A stretch of DNA of 64,000 bases from Kosakonia oryzendophytica (GCF_900094925.1 NZ_FMAY01000003.1:364960-428959), one strand, 5' to 3'; shown: positions 1 through 8,734, numbered from the stretch's first letter. The notes: generated by a model from the letters alone, not told the origin. Numbers and translations are program-made.

Positions 1-71
1 AAAACCATCATACTGACCAACAGCAGCGTCGGAATGGCGAGCAGCAGGCGTTTGCAAATCAGTTCCAGCAT
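1..71 (-). CDS. ABC transporter permease, N-terminal fragment
   Basis: Only the first 23 codons are in the window; the gene continues past the left edge. The start (MLELICKRLLLAIPTLLLV) is a basic stretch followed by a first membrane helix, typical of DppB/OppB-type inner-membrane permeases. A GAGGAG ribosome site lies just upstream. It begins 19 bases after the substrate-binding protein gene and on the same strand, so it is very likely the permease of the same peptide-type importer. The assignment rests on the N-terminus and context. Confidence 0.7.
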   Translation of the reverse strand, partial: MLELICKRLLLAIPTLLLVSMMV

Positions 72-90
72 GGTAGCTCCTCAACACCTG

Positions 91-1605
91 TTACTTCGCC
101 AGCGTCAGCCCCGCCAGACGCACAATGCCGTCCGGATAAGGTTTAAAGCCCTGCACGCTTTTGTTAAGGCCAAACAGACGCGGCTCAAAGTAGAGATAGG
201 CAATCGGCATGTCGGTTTGCAGTTGTTTCACCACGTTTTCATACAGCCCCTGGCGAATCGCCGGATCGTTATGCAAACGTGCCTGCGTCAGCCACTCATC
301 AACCTGCGCATTGCTGTAGCGGCCATCGTTAAGCGTGCCTTTGCTGTGAATAAAACCAAAGATACTGCCATCCGGATCCGGGCGTCCCGACCAGCCGGAG
401 AAACTGAGCTGGAAATCACCGGTTTGCTGCCTGTCCAGCAAGGTGGCGAACTCGGTCATTTGCAGGTTAACGTTAAAACCGGCTTCGGCGGTCATGGCCT
501 GTAATACCTGACCGACCTGCTGTGAGATAGGGTTGTTCGGCACCAACATTGAGACCGTCAACGGTGTGGTAACCCCCGCCGCTTTCAGTAACGCTTTGGC
601 TTTTTCCACATCCCGCGGCGGCACTGGCAGCTTCACGTGGTACGGGCTGACAGGGGAAAACGCCTGGTTTGCCGGCGCATACAGACCTTCAAACACCACC
701 TGATTCAGCGCCTCGCGGTCGATGGCCTGCGAGAAGGCTTCACGCACGCGGGCATCTTTAAACGGATCGTTAGCCGCAACCTTGCCATTGTTGATGTTAA
801 AGGTGATGCCCTGGTAACCCAGCCCGGTTACTTTCTCCAGTTGAAGCTTGCTGTCGTTCTGCACGGTTTTTACATCACTGGCCGCAATGCCTTCTGTCAG
901 ATCCAGATCGCCGGCGCGCAGGTTTGCCAGTCGCACGGACGCATCCGGGATCGGCAGGTAGATAACTTTGTCGAAGTGATACGCGCTTTTGTTCCAGTAA
1001 TTCTCAAAGCGCGACAGGACAATGCGATCCTGCGATACGCGGCTGTCAAACTTGTACGGCCCGGAGCACACCGGGTGCGCAGCAAAGTCCGGCTTTTTCG
1101 CCGCTTCCGGTGCCAGCATCGCCCCGGCACGATCGGTAAGCTGCATTAACAACGCGGAGTCCGGCGTTTTCAGATGCAGAGTGATTTGCAGCGGTCCGCT
1201 CACTTCAACGGATTCAATGGAGGAGATTTCGCTTTTGCGCAGCGAACCCGGCAGCGTCAGCGCGCGATCCAGGCTGAATTTAGCCGCCGCGGCATCAAAC
1301 TTTTCACCATCGTGGAAGGTGACGCCTTCGCGCAAATTCATGGTCAGGGTCTTGCCATCGTCACTCCACGACCAGTCCTTTGCCAGACCCGGCTTCACGT
1401 GAAGATTTTCATCGACATCCACCAGCCGGTCGCACAGCGAAGCAAACACAAAGCGGCCATAGTAGGTGCGCGCCAGATGAGGATCGAGCATATCCGGATC
1501 GGCTCCCAGCCCAATGCGCAGCACATTTTCAGCCTGCGCAGGTAACGCCGCGCCCAGTAACATGGCACTTCCCAGAACGGTCAAAAGAGAATTTCGCACA
1601 ATCAT
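91..1605 (-). CDS. Peptide-type ABC transporter periplasmic binding protein
   Basis: Solute-binding protein of family 5 (DppA/OppA type), about 504 residues. It has a clear Sec signal peptide ending in PAQA before ENVLRIGLG. The mature N-terminus (GADPDMLDPHLARTYYG) and the internal DVEKAKALL and FSGWSGRPDPDG stretches are typical of the family. It should capture the ligand in the periplasm and deliver it to the permease that follows. An upstream ATG at 1611 exists, but the AAGGA ribosome site is only 2 bases from it and 8 bases from the ATG at 1605, so I prefer 1605. The ligand (peptide, opine or other) cannot be read from the sequence. Confidence 0.88.
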   Translation of the reverse strand: MIVRNSLLTVLGSAMLLGAALPAQAENVLRIGLGADPDMLDPHLARTYYGRFVFASLCDRLVDVDENLHVKPGLAKDWSWSDDGKTLTMNLREGVTFHDGEKFDAAAAKFSLDRALTLPGSLRKSEISSIESVEVSGPLQITLHLKTPDSALLMQLTDRAGAMLAPEAAKKPDFAAHPVCSGPYKFDSRVSQDRIVLSRFENYWNKSAYHFDKVIYLPIPDASVRLANLRAGDLDLTEGIAASDVKTVQNDSKLQLEKVTGLGYQGITFNINNGKVAANDPFKDARVREAFSQAIDREALNQVVFEGLYAPANQAFSPVSPYHVKLPVPPRDVEKAKALLKAAGVTTPLTVSMLVPNNPISQQVGQVLQAMTAEAGFNVNLQMTEFATLLDRQQTGDFQLSFSGWSGRPDPDGSIFGFIHSKGTLNDGRYSNAQVDEWLTQARLHNDPAIRQGLYENVVKQLQTDMPIAYLYFEPRLFGLNKSVQGFKPYPDGIVRLAGLTLAK

Positions 1606-1617
1606 TAACATATTCCT

Positions 1618-2685
1618 TTAAGGAGAGGTGTGAGAGGCCGCCTGTTCAAACAGAGCGCGACGGCGCAGGAACGCGGCGGAGGGCGGAGCGATATGAATCA
1701 CACTGCGATCGCGGTTGATCTCTTGCCAACGATGGCAGGAGACCTGACGACCGCCGTCGAGCACCTGAGTAATGGGCTCGCGTTGACGACACTCTTCGGT
1801 GACATAGGGACAACGGGTATGAAAACGGCAGCCCTGTGGCGGGCTGGCCGGGTTGGGTAAATCGCCTTGCAACAGTGGCGTTTGCCGCGCAAGACCTGGC
1901 TGCGTCTGCGGTGCGGAGGCAATCAATGCCTGGGTGTAAGGGTGCAATGGCGCATCGAAAATCTCATCAACACGCGCCATCTCTACAATTTGCCCGAGAT
2001 ACATCACTGCCACGCGATCGCTCATATGGCGGATCACCGCCAGACCGTGCGCCACAATGATCAACGTCAGCCCAAGCTGCTGCTTGAGATCTTCTAACAG
2101 ATTCACCACCTGGGCCTGTACGGAGACATCCAGCGCGGAAACCGGTTCATCACCGAGCAGCAGTTTCGGCCCGGACGCCAGCGCGCGGGCAATGCCAATA
2201 CGCTGGCGCTGTCCGCCGGAGAACTCATGCGGGTAGCGCCGCGCCCAGGCCGCCGGCAACCCCACGGTGCTAAGCAATTCAGCGACCCGTGCCTGGCGAT
2301 CCGCTTTGCCCATTTTTTGGTGTAACCACAGCGGCTCACCCACAATCTGCTCCACGGTCATGCGCGGGTTCAGCGAAGCAAAGGGATCCTGAAAGATAAT
2401 TTGCAGTTCACGACGCAATTGATTCAGGCGCGAGCCGCTGGCATGAGTGATCTCCTCTCCCTGGTAATAAACGCGGCCTTCAGAAGCGCTTAGCAAACGC
2501 AGCAGCAGGCGACCAAGGGTGGATTTTCCGGAGCCGGATTCGCCGACAATCGCCAGAGTTTCACCGGGGTAAACACGCAACGAGATGCGATCGACTGCGG
2601 TCACGTAACGCTTCGGCGCAAACAGCCGTGTTGGCCCGGCAAAGCGTTTGCTCAGATCGAGCGCTTCAAGGATCGGTGTGCTCAT
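1618..2685 (-). CDS. Peptide-type ABC transporter ATPase (DppF-like)
   Basis: ATP-binding subunit of 355 residues for a dipeptide/oligopeptide-type importer. Visible motifs are Walker A (GESGSGKST), signature (FSGGQRQR), Walker B (LLLGDEPVSALD) and a C-terminal oligopeptide-transporter extension with a cysteine cluster (CRFHTRCPYVTEEC), which in related ATPases holds an iron-sulfur cluster. The start codon overlaps the stop of the preceding ATPase gene by 4 bases, so translation is probably coupled. It would pair with that gene as the second half of a heterodimeric motor on the inner face of the membrane. Confidence 0.9.
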   Translation of the reverse strand: MSTPILEALDLSKRFAGPTRLFAPKRYVTAVDRISLRVYPGETLAIVGESGSGKSTLGRLLLRLLSASEGRVYYQGEEITHASGSRLNQLRRELQIIFQDPFASLNPRMTVEQIVGEPLWLHQKMGKADRQARVAELLSTVGLPAAWARRYPHEFSGGQRQRIGIARALASGPKLLLGDEPVSALDVSVQAQVVNLLEDLKQQLGLTLIIVAHGLAVIRHMSDRVAVMYLGQIVEMARVDEIFDAPLHPYTQALIASAPQTQPGLARQTPLLQGDLPNPASPPQGCRFHTRCPYVTEECRQREPITQVLDGGRQVSCHRWQEINRDRSVIHIAPPSAAFLRRRALFEQAASHTSP

Positions 2686-3695
2686 ACGGTTTCTCCCGGC
2701 GCAATATGCTCTTCAAGGGGGGCGCGGAAACAGGCCACCTGATGGCCCGGCCCCAGCGGCTGTAGTGCAGGTTTTTCCTGATGGCAGCGGGATTGTGCAA
2801 ACGGGCAACGCGTGGCGAAACGACACCCTTTCGGCATCGTCTCCGGCAGCGGCACCGCGCCGGGAATGGTGGAGAGTTGGCCTTTGCGCGCACCGAGTGA
2901 AGGTATCGATCCCATCAACCCAATGGTGTAAGGGTGTTGCGGATCGGCGAAAATCGCCGCCACGCTGCCCTGCTCCACCACCTGTCCGGCGTACATTACC
3001 GCCACCTGCTGGGCGACTTCCGCCACGACACCCAGATCATGGGTGATCATTAATACCGCCGTGCCGGTTTCGGCTTTCAGGGTGTTGAGCAGCGCCAGGA
3101 TCTGCGCCTGAATAGTCACATCCAGCGCCGTGGTGGGTTCATCGGCAATCAACAGACGCGGCTTATTAATCAGCGCCATGGCGATCATCACGCGTTGGCG
3201 CATACCGCCAGAAAGCTGGTGTGGGTAAGCCTTCAGACGCATTTCTGCCGCCGGGATCTGGACTTTTTCAAGGATCTGTAACGCCGCGTCCCTTGCCGCA
3301 TGGCGCGAAAGGTGCTGATGGCGCATCACCGCTTCGCTAAGCTGATCGCCAAGGGTGAACGCCGGGTTCAGGGAAGTCATCGGCTCCTGAAAGATCATTG
3401 CCAGCTCATTGCCGCGCAAGTTGGCATACTCGCGGGCAGAGAGGTGGCGTAGGTCATGTTGGCGAAATTGCATCTCACCGCTGACGATCTGTGCGCTGCC
3501 GGGCAGTAACCCCATCAGCGCCAGTGAGGTAATGCTTTTGCCGCAGCCGGATTCCCCCACCAAGGCCAGCGTTTCGCCACTGTTTATGGTCAGCGAAATG
3601 CCATCCAGCACGCTGACAGGCGAGCCGCTGAATTGCACGTTCAGATTATGCAGCCGCAATACCGGCGCGGCCTCTTTATGCGGGAGAGTTGTCAT
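2682..3695 (-). CDS. Peptide-type ABC transporter ATPase (DppD-like)
   Basis: ATP-binding subunit of 337 residues. Walker A (GESGCGKS), Q-loop ([10 protein letters not shown]), signature (LSGGMRQR), Walker B ([12 protein letters not shown]) and the switch His ([10 protein letters not shown]) are all present. The C-terminal domain has the cysteine pattern [14 protein letters not shown] seen in DppD/OppD-type subunits. Its ATG overlaps the stop of the GntR regulator by 4 bases, which places the regulator first in the same operon. The substrate is unknown. Confidence 0.9.
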   Translation of the reverse strand: MTTLPHKEAAPVLRLHNLNVQFSGSPVSVLDGISLTINSGETLALVGESGCGKSITSLALMGLLPGSAQIVSGEMQFRQHDLRHLSAREYANLRGNELAMIFQEPMTSLNPAFTLGDQLSEAVMRHQHLSRHAARDAALQILEKVQIPAAEMRLKAYPHQLSGGMRQRVMIAMALINKPRLLIADEPTTALDVTIQAQILALLNTLKAETGTAVLMITHDLGVVAEVAQQVAVMYAGQVVEQGSVAAIFADPQHPYTIGLMGSIPSLGARKGQLSTIPGAVPLPETMPKGCRFATRCPFAQSRCHQEKPALQPLGPGHQVACFRAPLEEHIAPGETV

Positions 3696-4408
3696 GGCGT
3701 ATCGTCCCCGAGATGAATGGCCTGCATCAGGGCATGTTGCAGATCGAGCAGGTGCTCACGCATCGCAGCCGCTGCAACATGCGGCTGCCGTTCCCGGATG
3801 GCGTGCATAATCCGGTGGTGATGATCGTTATAGCGATCCACTTTTGCCGGGGTACGCGCCAACTCTCGCAGATGGTGCCAGCCAGGTTCGCGGCGCACCG
3901 CGTCAAGGGTGTCAAAAAGACCGAGCATCAAGCGGTTTCCCGCCGCTTCGGCGATGGCCCGGTGAAAAGCGCTGTCCCACAGCTCATTAAGATCCGGATC
4001 TTCCGGACTGACGTTATTGATGCGTTCCAGCATGCGTTGCATCAGCGCCAGGTGCTCGTTGCTGGCGCGCAACGCCGCCAACCGCGCAAGACCCGGTTCT
4101 ATGTGCAAACGCGCTTCCATCACTTCCAGCATATTGGTTTGTTGCACCAACCCCTGGATTGCAGCCGGTGCGACGGGCGCGGCAGGGCCAATAAAGGTAC
4201 CTTTACCCTGTTTACGCCAGATACGCCCCTCTTCTTCCAGCACATCGAGCGCGCGGCGCACTTCGCGTCGCCCGACGCCCAGGCTTTCCGCCAGTTCGCG
4301 TTCTGTGGGCAGAGGAGTCCCTGGTGTTGACTCATGTTGGTGAATAAGCCCACGAAGTTGTTCAAGCGCTGTACTGGAATTTGCCAGATAGCGTGATGGT
4401 CTTTCCAT
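3692..4408 (-). CDS. GntR/FadR-family regulator of the ABC operon
   Basis: Transcription factor of 238 residues. The N-terminal winged helix has the GntR pattern TPLPTERELAESLGVGRRE, then a wing (GKGTFIG), then an all-helical FCD ligand domain (residues about 85-225). Family members of this type usually sense an organic acid or amino acid and repress their neighbours. It is the first gene of the minus-strand operon and is translationally coupled to the first ATPase. A perfect 11-base inverted repeat about 95 bases upstream is the likely operator. The effector is unknown. Confidence 0.85.
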   Translation of the reverse strand: MERPSRYLANSSTALEQLRGLIHQHESTPGTPLPTERELAESLGVGRREVRRALDVLEEEGRIWRKQGKGTFIGPAAPVAPAAIQGLVQQTNMLEVMEARLHIEPGLARLAALRASNEHLALMQRMLERINNVSPEDPDLNELWDSAFHRAIAEAAGNRLMLGLFDTLDAVRREPGWHHLRELARTPAKVDRYNDHHHRIMHAIRERQPHVAAAAMREHLLDLQHALMQAIHLGDDTP

Positions 4409-4500
4409 ATTGGTTCATCCGCGTTTAGCGTTATTTTTTATTAAATTACAAATGGTTAAATAAAAACGCATTTGCACCACCCGCGATGAATAAAGCAATT

Positions 4501-4527
4501 ACCGAACCAATCTGGCATTGGTTCGGT
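4501..4527. promoter_or_regulatory. Inverted repeat, likely GntR operator
   Basis: Arms ACCGAACCAAT and ATTGGTTCGGT are perfect complements around a 5-base centre. A partial copy of the arm (ATTGGTTC) sits at 4409-4416, touching the start codon of the GntR gene. A palindrome upstream of an autoregulated GntR operon is the expected arrangement. That this regulator binds here is inference. Confidence 0.6.
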
Positions 4528-4728
4528 CATGTTTTTGAAATTTTTGTTAATGCTTTGATTTGATAATGTTTATTTTTGATCCTGCACTGACGGGCGTTCG
4601 CCACGCAAAACAGGCTGTACACAAAACGCACACTTAGCGTGCAAACGATGCACTAAAAAGGGGGCAGAGCTTCAAACGGGTTTGATGACGGTGAGCGGAG
4701 AAGGCATTACCCCTTATCCGAGGATGAC

Positions 4729-4754
4729 GCCCGATAGCGCTGTGCTTATCGGGC
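4729..4754. repeat. REP-like palindrome
   Basis: GCCCGATAGCGC and GCTTATCGGGC form a hairpin with a 3-base loop and the imperfect pairing usual in enterobacterial REP elements. It lies between the 3' end of the DeoR-type gene and the promoter of the GntR operon. A second short hairpin (CAGGCA/TGCCTG) follows near 4780-4800. Confidence 0.5.
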
Positions 4755-4820
4755 TTGCAAAGGGAACGAATGGGTTTGGTGCAGGCAGGCCGGATGCCTG
4801 GGCAGGCAATGACGATAAAT

Positions 4821-4840
4821 CAACACAACTTAACACAACC
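4821..4840. promoter_or_regulatory. Phased AACACAAC repeats at 3' side of the DeoR gene
   Basis: Two copies of AACACAAC start at 4822 and 4832, exactly 10 bases apart, just downstream of the DeoR-type gene. The 11-base word TTAACACAACC (4830-4840) recurs in that gene's promoter at 5629-5639. They look like binding half-sites for the same protein. Function is inferred. Confidence 0.45.
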
Positions 4841-4848
4841 GAGCAATG

Positions 4849-5613
4849 CTATTCCGCCACCTCAAACCGCAGGCTGGTATGACGGAAGCTGTGCGTGGGA
4901 GTTTGTGTGCTGGCGACAACAATGTCGATCTCCTCACAACCCGCGACCTTGTAGCGCGCCACCTGCGAAATTTTGTCGGCAGTGACGGCGGCAATCACTT
5001 CATTGCTCTGGTTAAACACCTCTTTTTTGAAACAGGCATCATCGTAATAGGCTGCGCTGAGTCCAGCCTGCGGATCCAGCCCACAGACGCCGATAAACGC
5101 CTGATCAAAAAGCATATTGCGCAGTTGATTCACCGTCTCTGAACCCAATGCACTCCCTACCAGCGGGTTCACTTTCCCACCCAGCATAATCAGTTCGCCG
5201 CTTTTGCGACTGCTCAGCGCAGCGGCAATTTGGGGGGAATTGGTCACAATGGTTAGCTCCATTTCATGCGGGATAAAGTTCACCATTAAGAGATAGGTAG
5301 AGCCGGAATCAATAAAGATGCAGCTGCCGGGCTTGATCATTTGTGCACATCGGCGTGCAACCGGCTCTTTTTCTTCCACATTTTCTGCAACGCGCGTTTC
5401 AAAGCTGGCGGATTGTTTAAGCTGGCTGACAGCGCCGCCATACACTTTTTTGCACAGCCCCTTTCGCGCCAGCTCCTGTAAATCGCGGCGAATGGTATGT
5501 TCGGACACGCCTAACTGACGGGCAACATCCACGCCAATCACCCGGCCCGTGTCGATCAGCATCTGATGGATCAGCGCTTGCCTCTGCTCAGGCAATGCAT
5601 TGTAGTCGGTCAC
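4849..5613 (-). CDS. DeoR-family transcriptional regulator
   Basis: 254 residues with an N-terminal DeoR helix-turn-helix (residues about 6-60; VARQLGVSEHTIRRDLQELA, then KGLCKKVYGGAV) and a C-terminal sensor domain of the sugar-isomerase-like fold (FIDSGSTY, VTNSPQIA, GLDPQAGLS). Such proteins usually respond to a sugar phosphate. The start is a GTG at 5613 with GAGG eight bases upstream. It stands alone on the minus strand, divergent from a small unknown gene, and both its promoter and its 3' side carry 10-base-phased CACAA repeats. Targets are not evident: no sugar catabolic genes adjoin it. Confidence 0.85.
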   Translation of the reverse strand: MTDYNALPEQRQALIHQMLIDTGRVIGVDVARQLGVSEHTIRRDLQELARKGLCKKVYGGAVSQLKQSASFETRVAENVEEKEPVARRCAQMIKPGSCIFIDSGSTYLLMVNFIPHEMELTIVTNSPQIAAALSSRKSGELIMLGGKVNPLVGSALGSETVNQLRNMLFDQAFIGVCGLDPQAGLSAAYYDDACFKKEVFNQSNEVIAAVTADKISQVARYKVAGCEEIDIVVASTQTPTHSFRHTSLRFEVAE

Positions 5614-5630
5614 ACTCAGCCCTCAAAATT

Positions 5631-5658
5631 AACACAACCTTGCACAAATAAACACAAT
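5631..5658. promoter_or_regulatory. Three 10-base-phased CACAA repeats, likely DeoR operator
   Basis: AACACAAC at 5631, TGCACAAA at 5641 and AACACAAT at 5651 repeat with a strict 10-base period between the divergent DeoR-type gene and the small gene at 5751. This puts three similar words on one face of the helix. The same word occurs again about 800 bases away at 4822-4839. Confidence 0.5.
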
Positions 5659-5750
5659 CTATCATAGTGTATTCGATCCATGATACATGTTCAGGTCAGG
5701 CATGACGACAACGTGGATAAAGAATCAACGGGTTATAAGGGGAGCTGATT

Positions 5751-6155
5751 ATGTATCAGGACATCATCTATCAGGATCTGGATAAAACCATCGACCATCT
5801 TGAACACCGCACCGTCGCCTGGTTTACGGAAAATAAGCACCAGCCGCCCGCCGGACTCTTTTATCTCTACCTGCGGGCCTCCCGCACAGGGGAATTTTGC
5901 ACCGACTATGCCCGGTTACTGGATGGCTCAATGGTGTGCCTGAGCGACATCCTGCCGCAACTGGCCCATCGTTTCGCGCCGCGCATCGCAACGGCGGCAG
6001 AGTTGCCCGGACTGAAAACGCGGCGCATTCTGAGCATGCTGCTTTACTGGCTGAGCCAGCACCACAGCGGCCAGAGCGACGCGTTGCCAGGGCGTGAAGA
6101 AGTGATGGACATCTTTTCCAGCATTCTCGAAAACACCACGCTGCGGCTGTGGTAA
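5751..6155 (+). CDS. Hypothetical protein, 134 residues
   Basis: I do not recognise this protein. The start ATG has a strong AAGGGGAG site 7 bases upstream, and coding-like composition runs to the stop, so I think it is real. It is probably soluble and helical, with no signal peptide, membrane segment or obvious metal motif. Notable stretches are the N-terminus MYQDIIYQDLDKTIDHLEHR and a central LDGSMVCLSDILPQLAHRF. It diverges from the DeoR-type regulator across the phased repeats and converges on hpxK, so it may be controlled by that regulator. Confidence 0.6.
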   Translation: MYQDIIYQDLDKTIDHLEHRTVAWFTENKHQPPAGLFYLYLRASRTGEFCTDYARLLDGSMVCLSDILPQLAHRFAPRIATAAELPGLKTRRILSMLLYWLSQHHSGQSDALPGREEVMDIFSSILENTTLRLW

Positions 6156-6166
6156 GCCGCAACGCG

Positions 6167-7417
6167 CTACGGCGTCAGCACCAATTCCCGCACTGTCAGG
6201 CTCATTGCCCGAAGCGCCAGTGCCACATCACTCACCATGACGTTTTCCGCCGGGTGATGGCTAATGCCTTTTTCACAGCGCACAAACAGCATGGCCGATG
6301 GCCAGCGTTCGGCAATGGCAATCGCGTCATGACCCGCGCCACTGGGCAACAGCAGCACACGCCGCTGAACGTTTCGCACCGCATCAGCCAGCTTGTCGCG
6401 CAATTCGCCATCGCAGGGCGTGGCGGCAATGGTATAAAAAATATCGTGGCTAAACGCCACTCCACGCTGTTCTGCAATGCGCATGGCTTGCGCCAGTAAG
6501 TGGTTCAGTAACGCTTCACGCTGTGGGTCATCGGAACTACGAATATCCAGCGTCAGCGACACCACGCCGGGGATCACATTCACCGCACCGGGTTCACACT
6601 GCAAGGTTCCCACGGTCGCAACCAGTTCAGGACCAGCTTGCCGCGCAGCATGCTCAATCAATACCATCCATTCCGCCGCGGCGGCAAGCGCATCGCGGCG
6701 ATGGCTCATCGGTACAGTGCCAGCATGCCCGGCCTCGCCGGTAAAGCGGCAATGCAAACGGCGGGCACCGTTAATGGCCGTAACGACGCCGATCGCCAGA
6801 TCTTCCTGCTCAAGCACCGGCCCCTGCTCGATATGCAACTCCAGATAAGCCGAGAAATCCGCCGCCGGGCGTTGCGCATCGCCAATACGCGTCGCATCAA
6901 GACCGGCGTGCGCCAGCGCCTGTGCCACGCTTATCCCCTGTGCGTCTTCACAGGCCAGCCATTCAGCAGGCCAGCTTCCGGTAAGACCGCGACTGCCAAG
7001 AAGCGTGATATTAAAACGGGTGCCTTCTTCATCGGCAAAGCCCACAATCTCAATCGCCTGGGTTCCACGCACGTTTGCCCGGTGCAGCCCGTCGACAATT
7101 TCAATGGCGGTCAACACACCCAGCATGCCGTCGTAACGCCCGGCATCGCGCACGGTATCAAGATGCGACCCCAGCAGCACCGCCGGAGCACCTTCCGATG
7201 CCGCTTCGTAGCGCCCACAAATATTGCCCACCGCATCCTGCCAGGTGCGCATACCCGCCTGTTGCATCCACGAGGCGACCAATGCGTTAGCTCGCAGATG
7301 CTCGGGCGACAGATAGACCCGGGTGAGCTGCCCCGGCGTTTCACTGATACGCGCGAGTTCGTCGCAGCGCGCCATCACCCGCTCTGCGGCGCGGGCGGCC
7401 TCCCCGGCGGTCATCAT
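6167..7417 (-). CDS. hpxK: Allantoate amidohydrolase HpxK
   Basis: 416-residue M20-type metallo-amidohydrolase that cleaves allantoate to ureidoglycine, ammonia and carbon dioxide. Metal and active-site motifs are visible: GSHLDTVRDAGRYDG, FADEEGTRFN, LELHIEQGPVLE and SGAGHDA. The gene overlaps hpxJ: the sequence ATGATGA contains the hpxJ stop and two candidate hpxK starts (7417, 7414), a coupled arrangement. Longer N-terminal readings to 7444 lack a better site. As hpxJK follow one promoter, HpxK supplies the ureidoglycine used by HpxJ. This role of HpxK is established in Klebsiella pneumoniae. Confidence 0.92.
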   Translation of the reverse strand: MMTAGEAARAAERVMARCDELARISETPGQLTRVYLSPEHLRANALVASWMQQAGMRTWQDAVGNICGRYEAASEGAPAVLLGSHLDTVRDAGRYDGMLGVLTAIEIVDGLHRANVRGTQAIEIVGFADEEGTRFNITLLGSRGLTGSWPAEWLACEDAQGISVAQALAHAGLDATRIGDAQRPAADFSAYLELHIEQGPVLEQEDLAIGVVTAINGARRLHCRFTGEAGHAGTVPMSHRRDALAAAAEWMVLIEHAARQAGPELVATVGTLQCEPGAVNVIPGVVSLTLDIRSSDDPQREALLNHLLAQAMRIAEQRGVAFSHDIFYTIAATPCDGELRDKLADAVRNVQRRVLLLPSGAGHDAIAIAERWPSAMLFVRCEKGISHHPAENVMVSDVALALRAMSLTVRELVLTP

Positions 7418-8655
7418 CCGTTCGCTCCGTCGTAGATATCCCACGCAGCCTGCATGCCCGCCCCCTGAACAGTGCGCAACCCCAGGCGGTTAAGCACGGC
7501 TTCCAGCGCCGTCAGGGTTTGCAGAACGCAATCTTTCCGCGCGTTATACCCCATGGTGCCAATACGCCAGATCTTGCCCTGTAGCGGACCAAACGACGTC
7601 CCGATCTCAATATGGAAATCTTCCAGCAGCCGTTTACGCACCTCTTCGCCCTGCACTTCCTGCGGAATCATCACCCCCAGCACGTTATTCATCTTGTGGC
7701 TGATATCGCCGAATACCGTCAGCCCCATGCCCTGGATGCCCGCCAGCAGCGCACGTCCATGCAGTTCATGGCGGGCGATGAGTGCGTCCATGCCCTCCTC
7801 CAGCATAATGCGGGCGCATTCGCGGGCGGCAAATAACATGCTCGTTGCTTCGGTATGATGGTTCAGGCGTTCCGGCCCCCAGTAATCCATTACCATGCCA
7901 AGATCGAAATAATTGGAGTAGATCATCTCATCTGCGCCGTCCTGATGTGCCTCGGTACGGATCCCCTGCTCCACGCATTTGCGCGCGCGGATCGCGGCTT
8001 CCATCGCCGGGCTTAGAGTCACCGGCGAGCTACCGGACGGGCCGCCCAGGCATTTTTGCAAACCGGCGGAGACCGCATCCAGCCCCCAGGCATCGCTCTC
8101 CAGCACGTTACCGCCCAGCGAGGCGGTTGCGTCGGTATAAAACAGTACACCGTGACGGCGGCAGATCTCACCGAGGTGCTCCAGCGGTTGTAGCATGGTG
8201 GTGGAAGTGTCGCCATGCACCGTCAGCAACAGGCGCGGTTTAACCCGAACGATCGCATCTTCGATCTGGTCCGGCGTAAAGACCTCACCCCAGGGAACCT
8301 CAATCGTGTGTACTTCCGCACGGCAGCGACGGGCAATTTCACACAGCAAATGACCAAATCGACCAAACACCGGCACCAGCACTTTATCTCCCGGGCGAAT
8401 GGCCGACACGAGGATTGCCTCAATGCCCGCGCGGGAAGTGCCATCCACCAGCATCGTCCAGCGGTTTTGCGTGCGGAACACCTGGCGGTAGAGTGCCATC
8501 ACCTCGTTCATATAGCCGGTCATCACCGGATCGTATTGCCCCACTAACTGGCTTGCCATGGCGCGCAGCACGCGCGGATCGGCATTGATCGGCCCCGGCC
8601 CCATTAACAAACGTTGAGGCGGGTTTATTTGCGGGAACTGCTGAAAATCGAACAT
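7414..8655 (-). CDS. hpxJ: Ureidoglycine-glyoxylate aminotransferase HpxJ
   Basis: 413-residue class V PLP aminotransferase of the AGXT/PucG group. It transfers the amino group of ureidoglycine to glyoxylate or another acceptor, giving oxalurate. The N-terminal MGPGPINADPRVLRAM, the TDATASLGG segment and the PLP lysine (K201 in LQKCLGGPSGSSP) are intact. The start at 8655 has AAGGA upstream; an in-frame extension to 8784 would run through the promoter and is rejected. It is first in the hpxJK unit. A sigma-54 promoter, an HpxU operator and an NtrC-like site lie upstream. Confidence 0.92.
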   Translation of the reverse strand: MFDFQQFPQINPPQRLLMGPGPINADPRVLRAMASQLVGQYDPVMTGYMNEVMALYRQVFRTQNRWTMLVDGTSRAGIEAILVSAIRPGDKVLVPVFGRFGHLLCEIARRCRAEVHTIEVPWGEVFTPDQIEDAIVRVKPRLLLTVHGDTSTTMLQPLEHLGEICRRHGVLFYTDATASLGGNVLESDAWGLDAVSAGLQKCLGGPSGSSPVTLSPAMEAAIRARKCVEQGIRTEAHQDGADEMIYSNYFDLGMVMDYWGPERLNHHTEATSMLFAARECARIMLEEGMDALIARHELHGRALLAGIQGMGLTVFGDISHKMNNVLGVMIPQEVQGEEVRKRLLEDFHIEIGTSFGPLQGKIWRIGTMGYNARKDCVLQTLTALEAVLNRLGLRTVQGAGMQAAWDIYDGANG

Positions 8656-8689
8656 GGGCGCATCCTTTGATGTGCGACAGCACAGATGG

Positions 8690-8705
8690 TGAAACAAAAG
8701 GTTCT
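8690..8705. promoter_or_regulatory. HpxU operator in front of hpxJ
   Basis: The site TGAAACAAAAGGTTCT matches the HpxU consensus TGAA-N8-TTCA reported for Klebsiella pneumoniae (from memory) at 7 of 8 positions. It lies about 3 to 18 bases downstream of the start point predicted from the sigma-54 promoter, so a bound repressor would block initiation or escape. Confidence 0.65.
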
Positions 8706-8718
8706 TTAATGTTATTTT

Positions 8719-8734
8719 TGCAACTAATGTGCCA
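8719..8734 (-). promoter_or_regulatory. Sigma-54 promoter of hpxJK
   Basis: Read on the minus strand, TGGCAC, five bases, TTGCA. This is a full match to the -24/-12 consensus with the invariant GG and GC at the right spacing. The predicted start point is near 8708, about 50 bases before the hpxJ ATG. It predicts dependence on RpoN and an enhancer-binding activator, probably NtrC. Confidence 0.8.

Larger units (their letters stand above)
4409..4848. other. Intergenic region, GntR-operon promoter side
   Basis: This 440-base gap holds the AT-rich leader of the GntR operon (4420-4560), the inverted repeat at 4501-4527, a REP-like hairpin at 4729-4754 and two phased AACACAAC repeats at 4821-4840. 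Open frames in 4680-4980 have no plausible ribosome site or family resemblance, so I do not call a gene here. Confidence 0.6.

Noticed and set aside
1..4408. Assigning the peptide-type ABC operon to the hpx system
   Set aside because: It has its own GntR regulator and is separated from hpxJK by two unrelated genes; no HpxU box was seen in its promoter.
4729..4754. Transposon end
   Set aside because: The sequence is a short REP-like hairpin; no transposase, target duplication or partner inverted repeat is visible.
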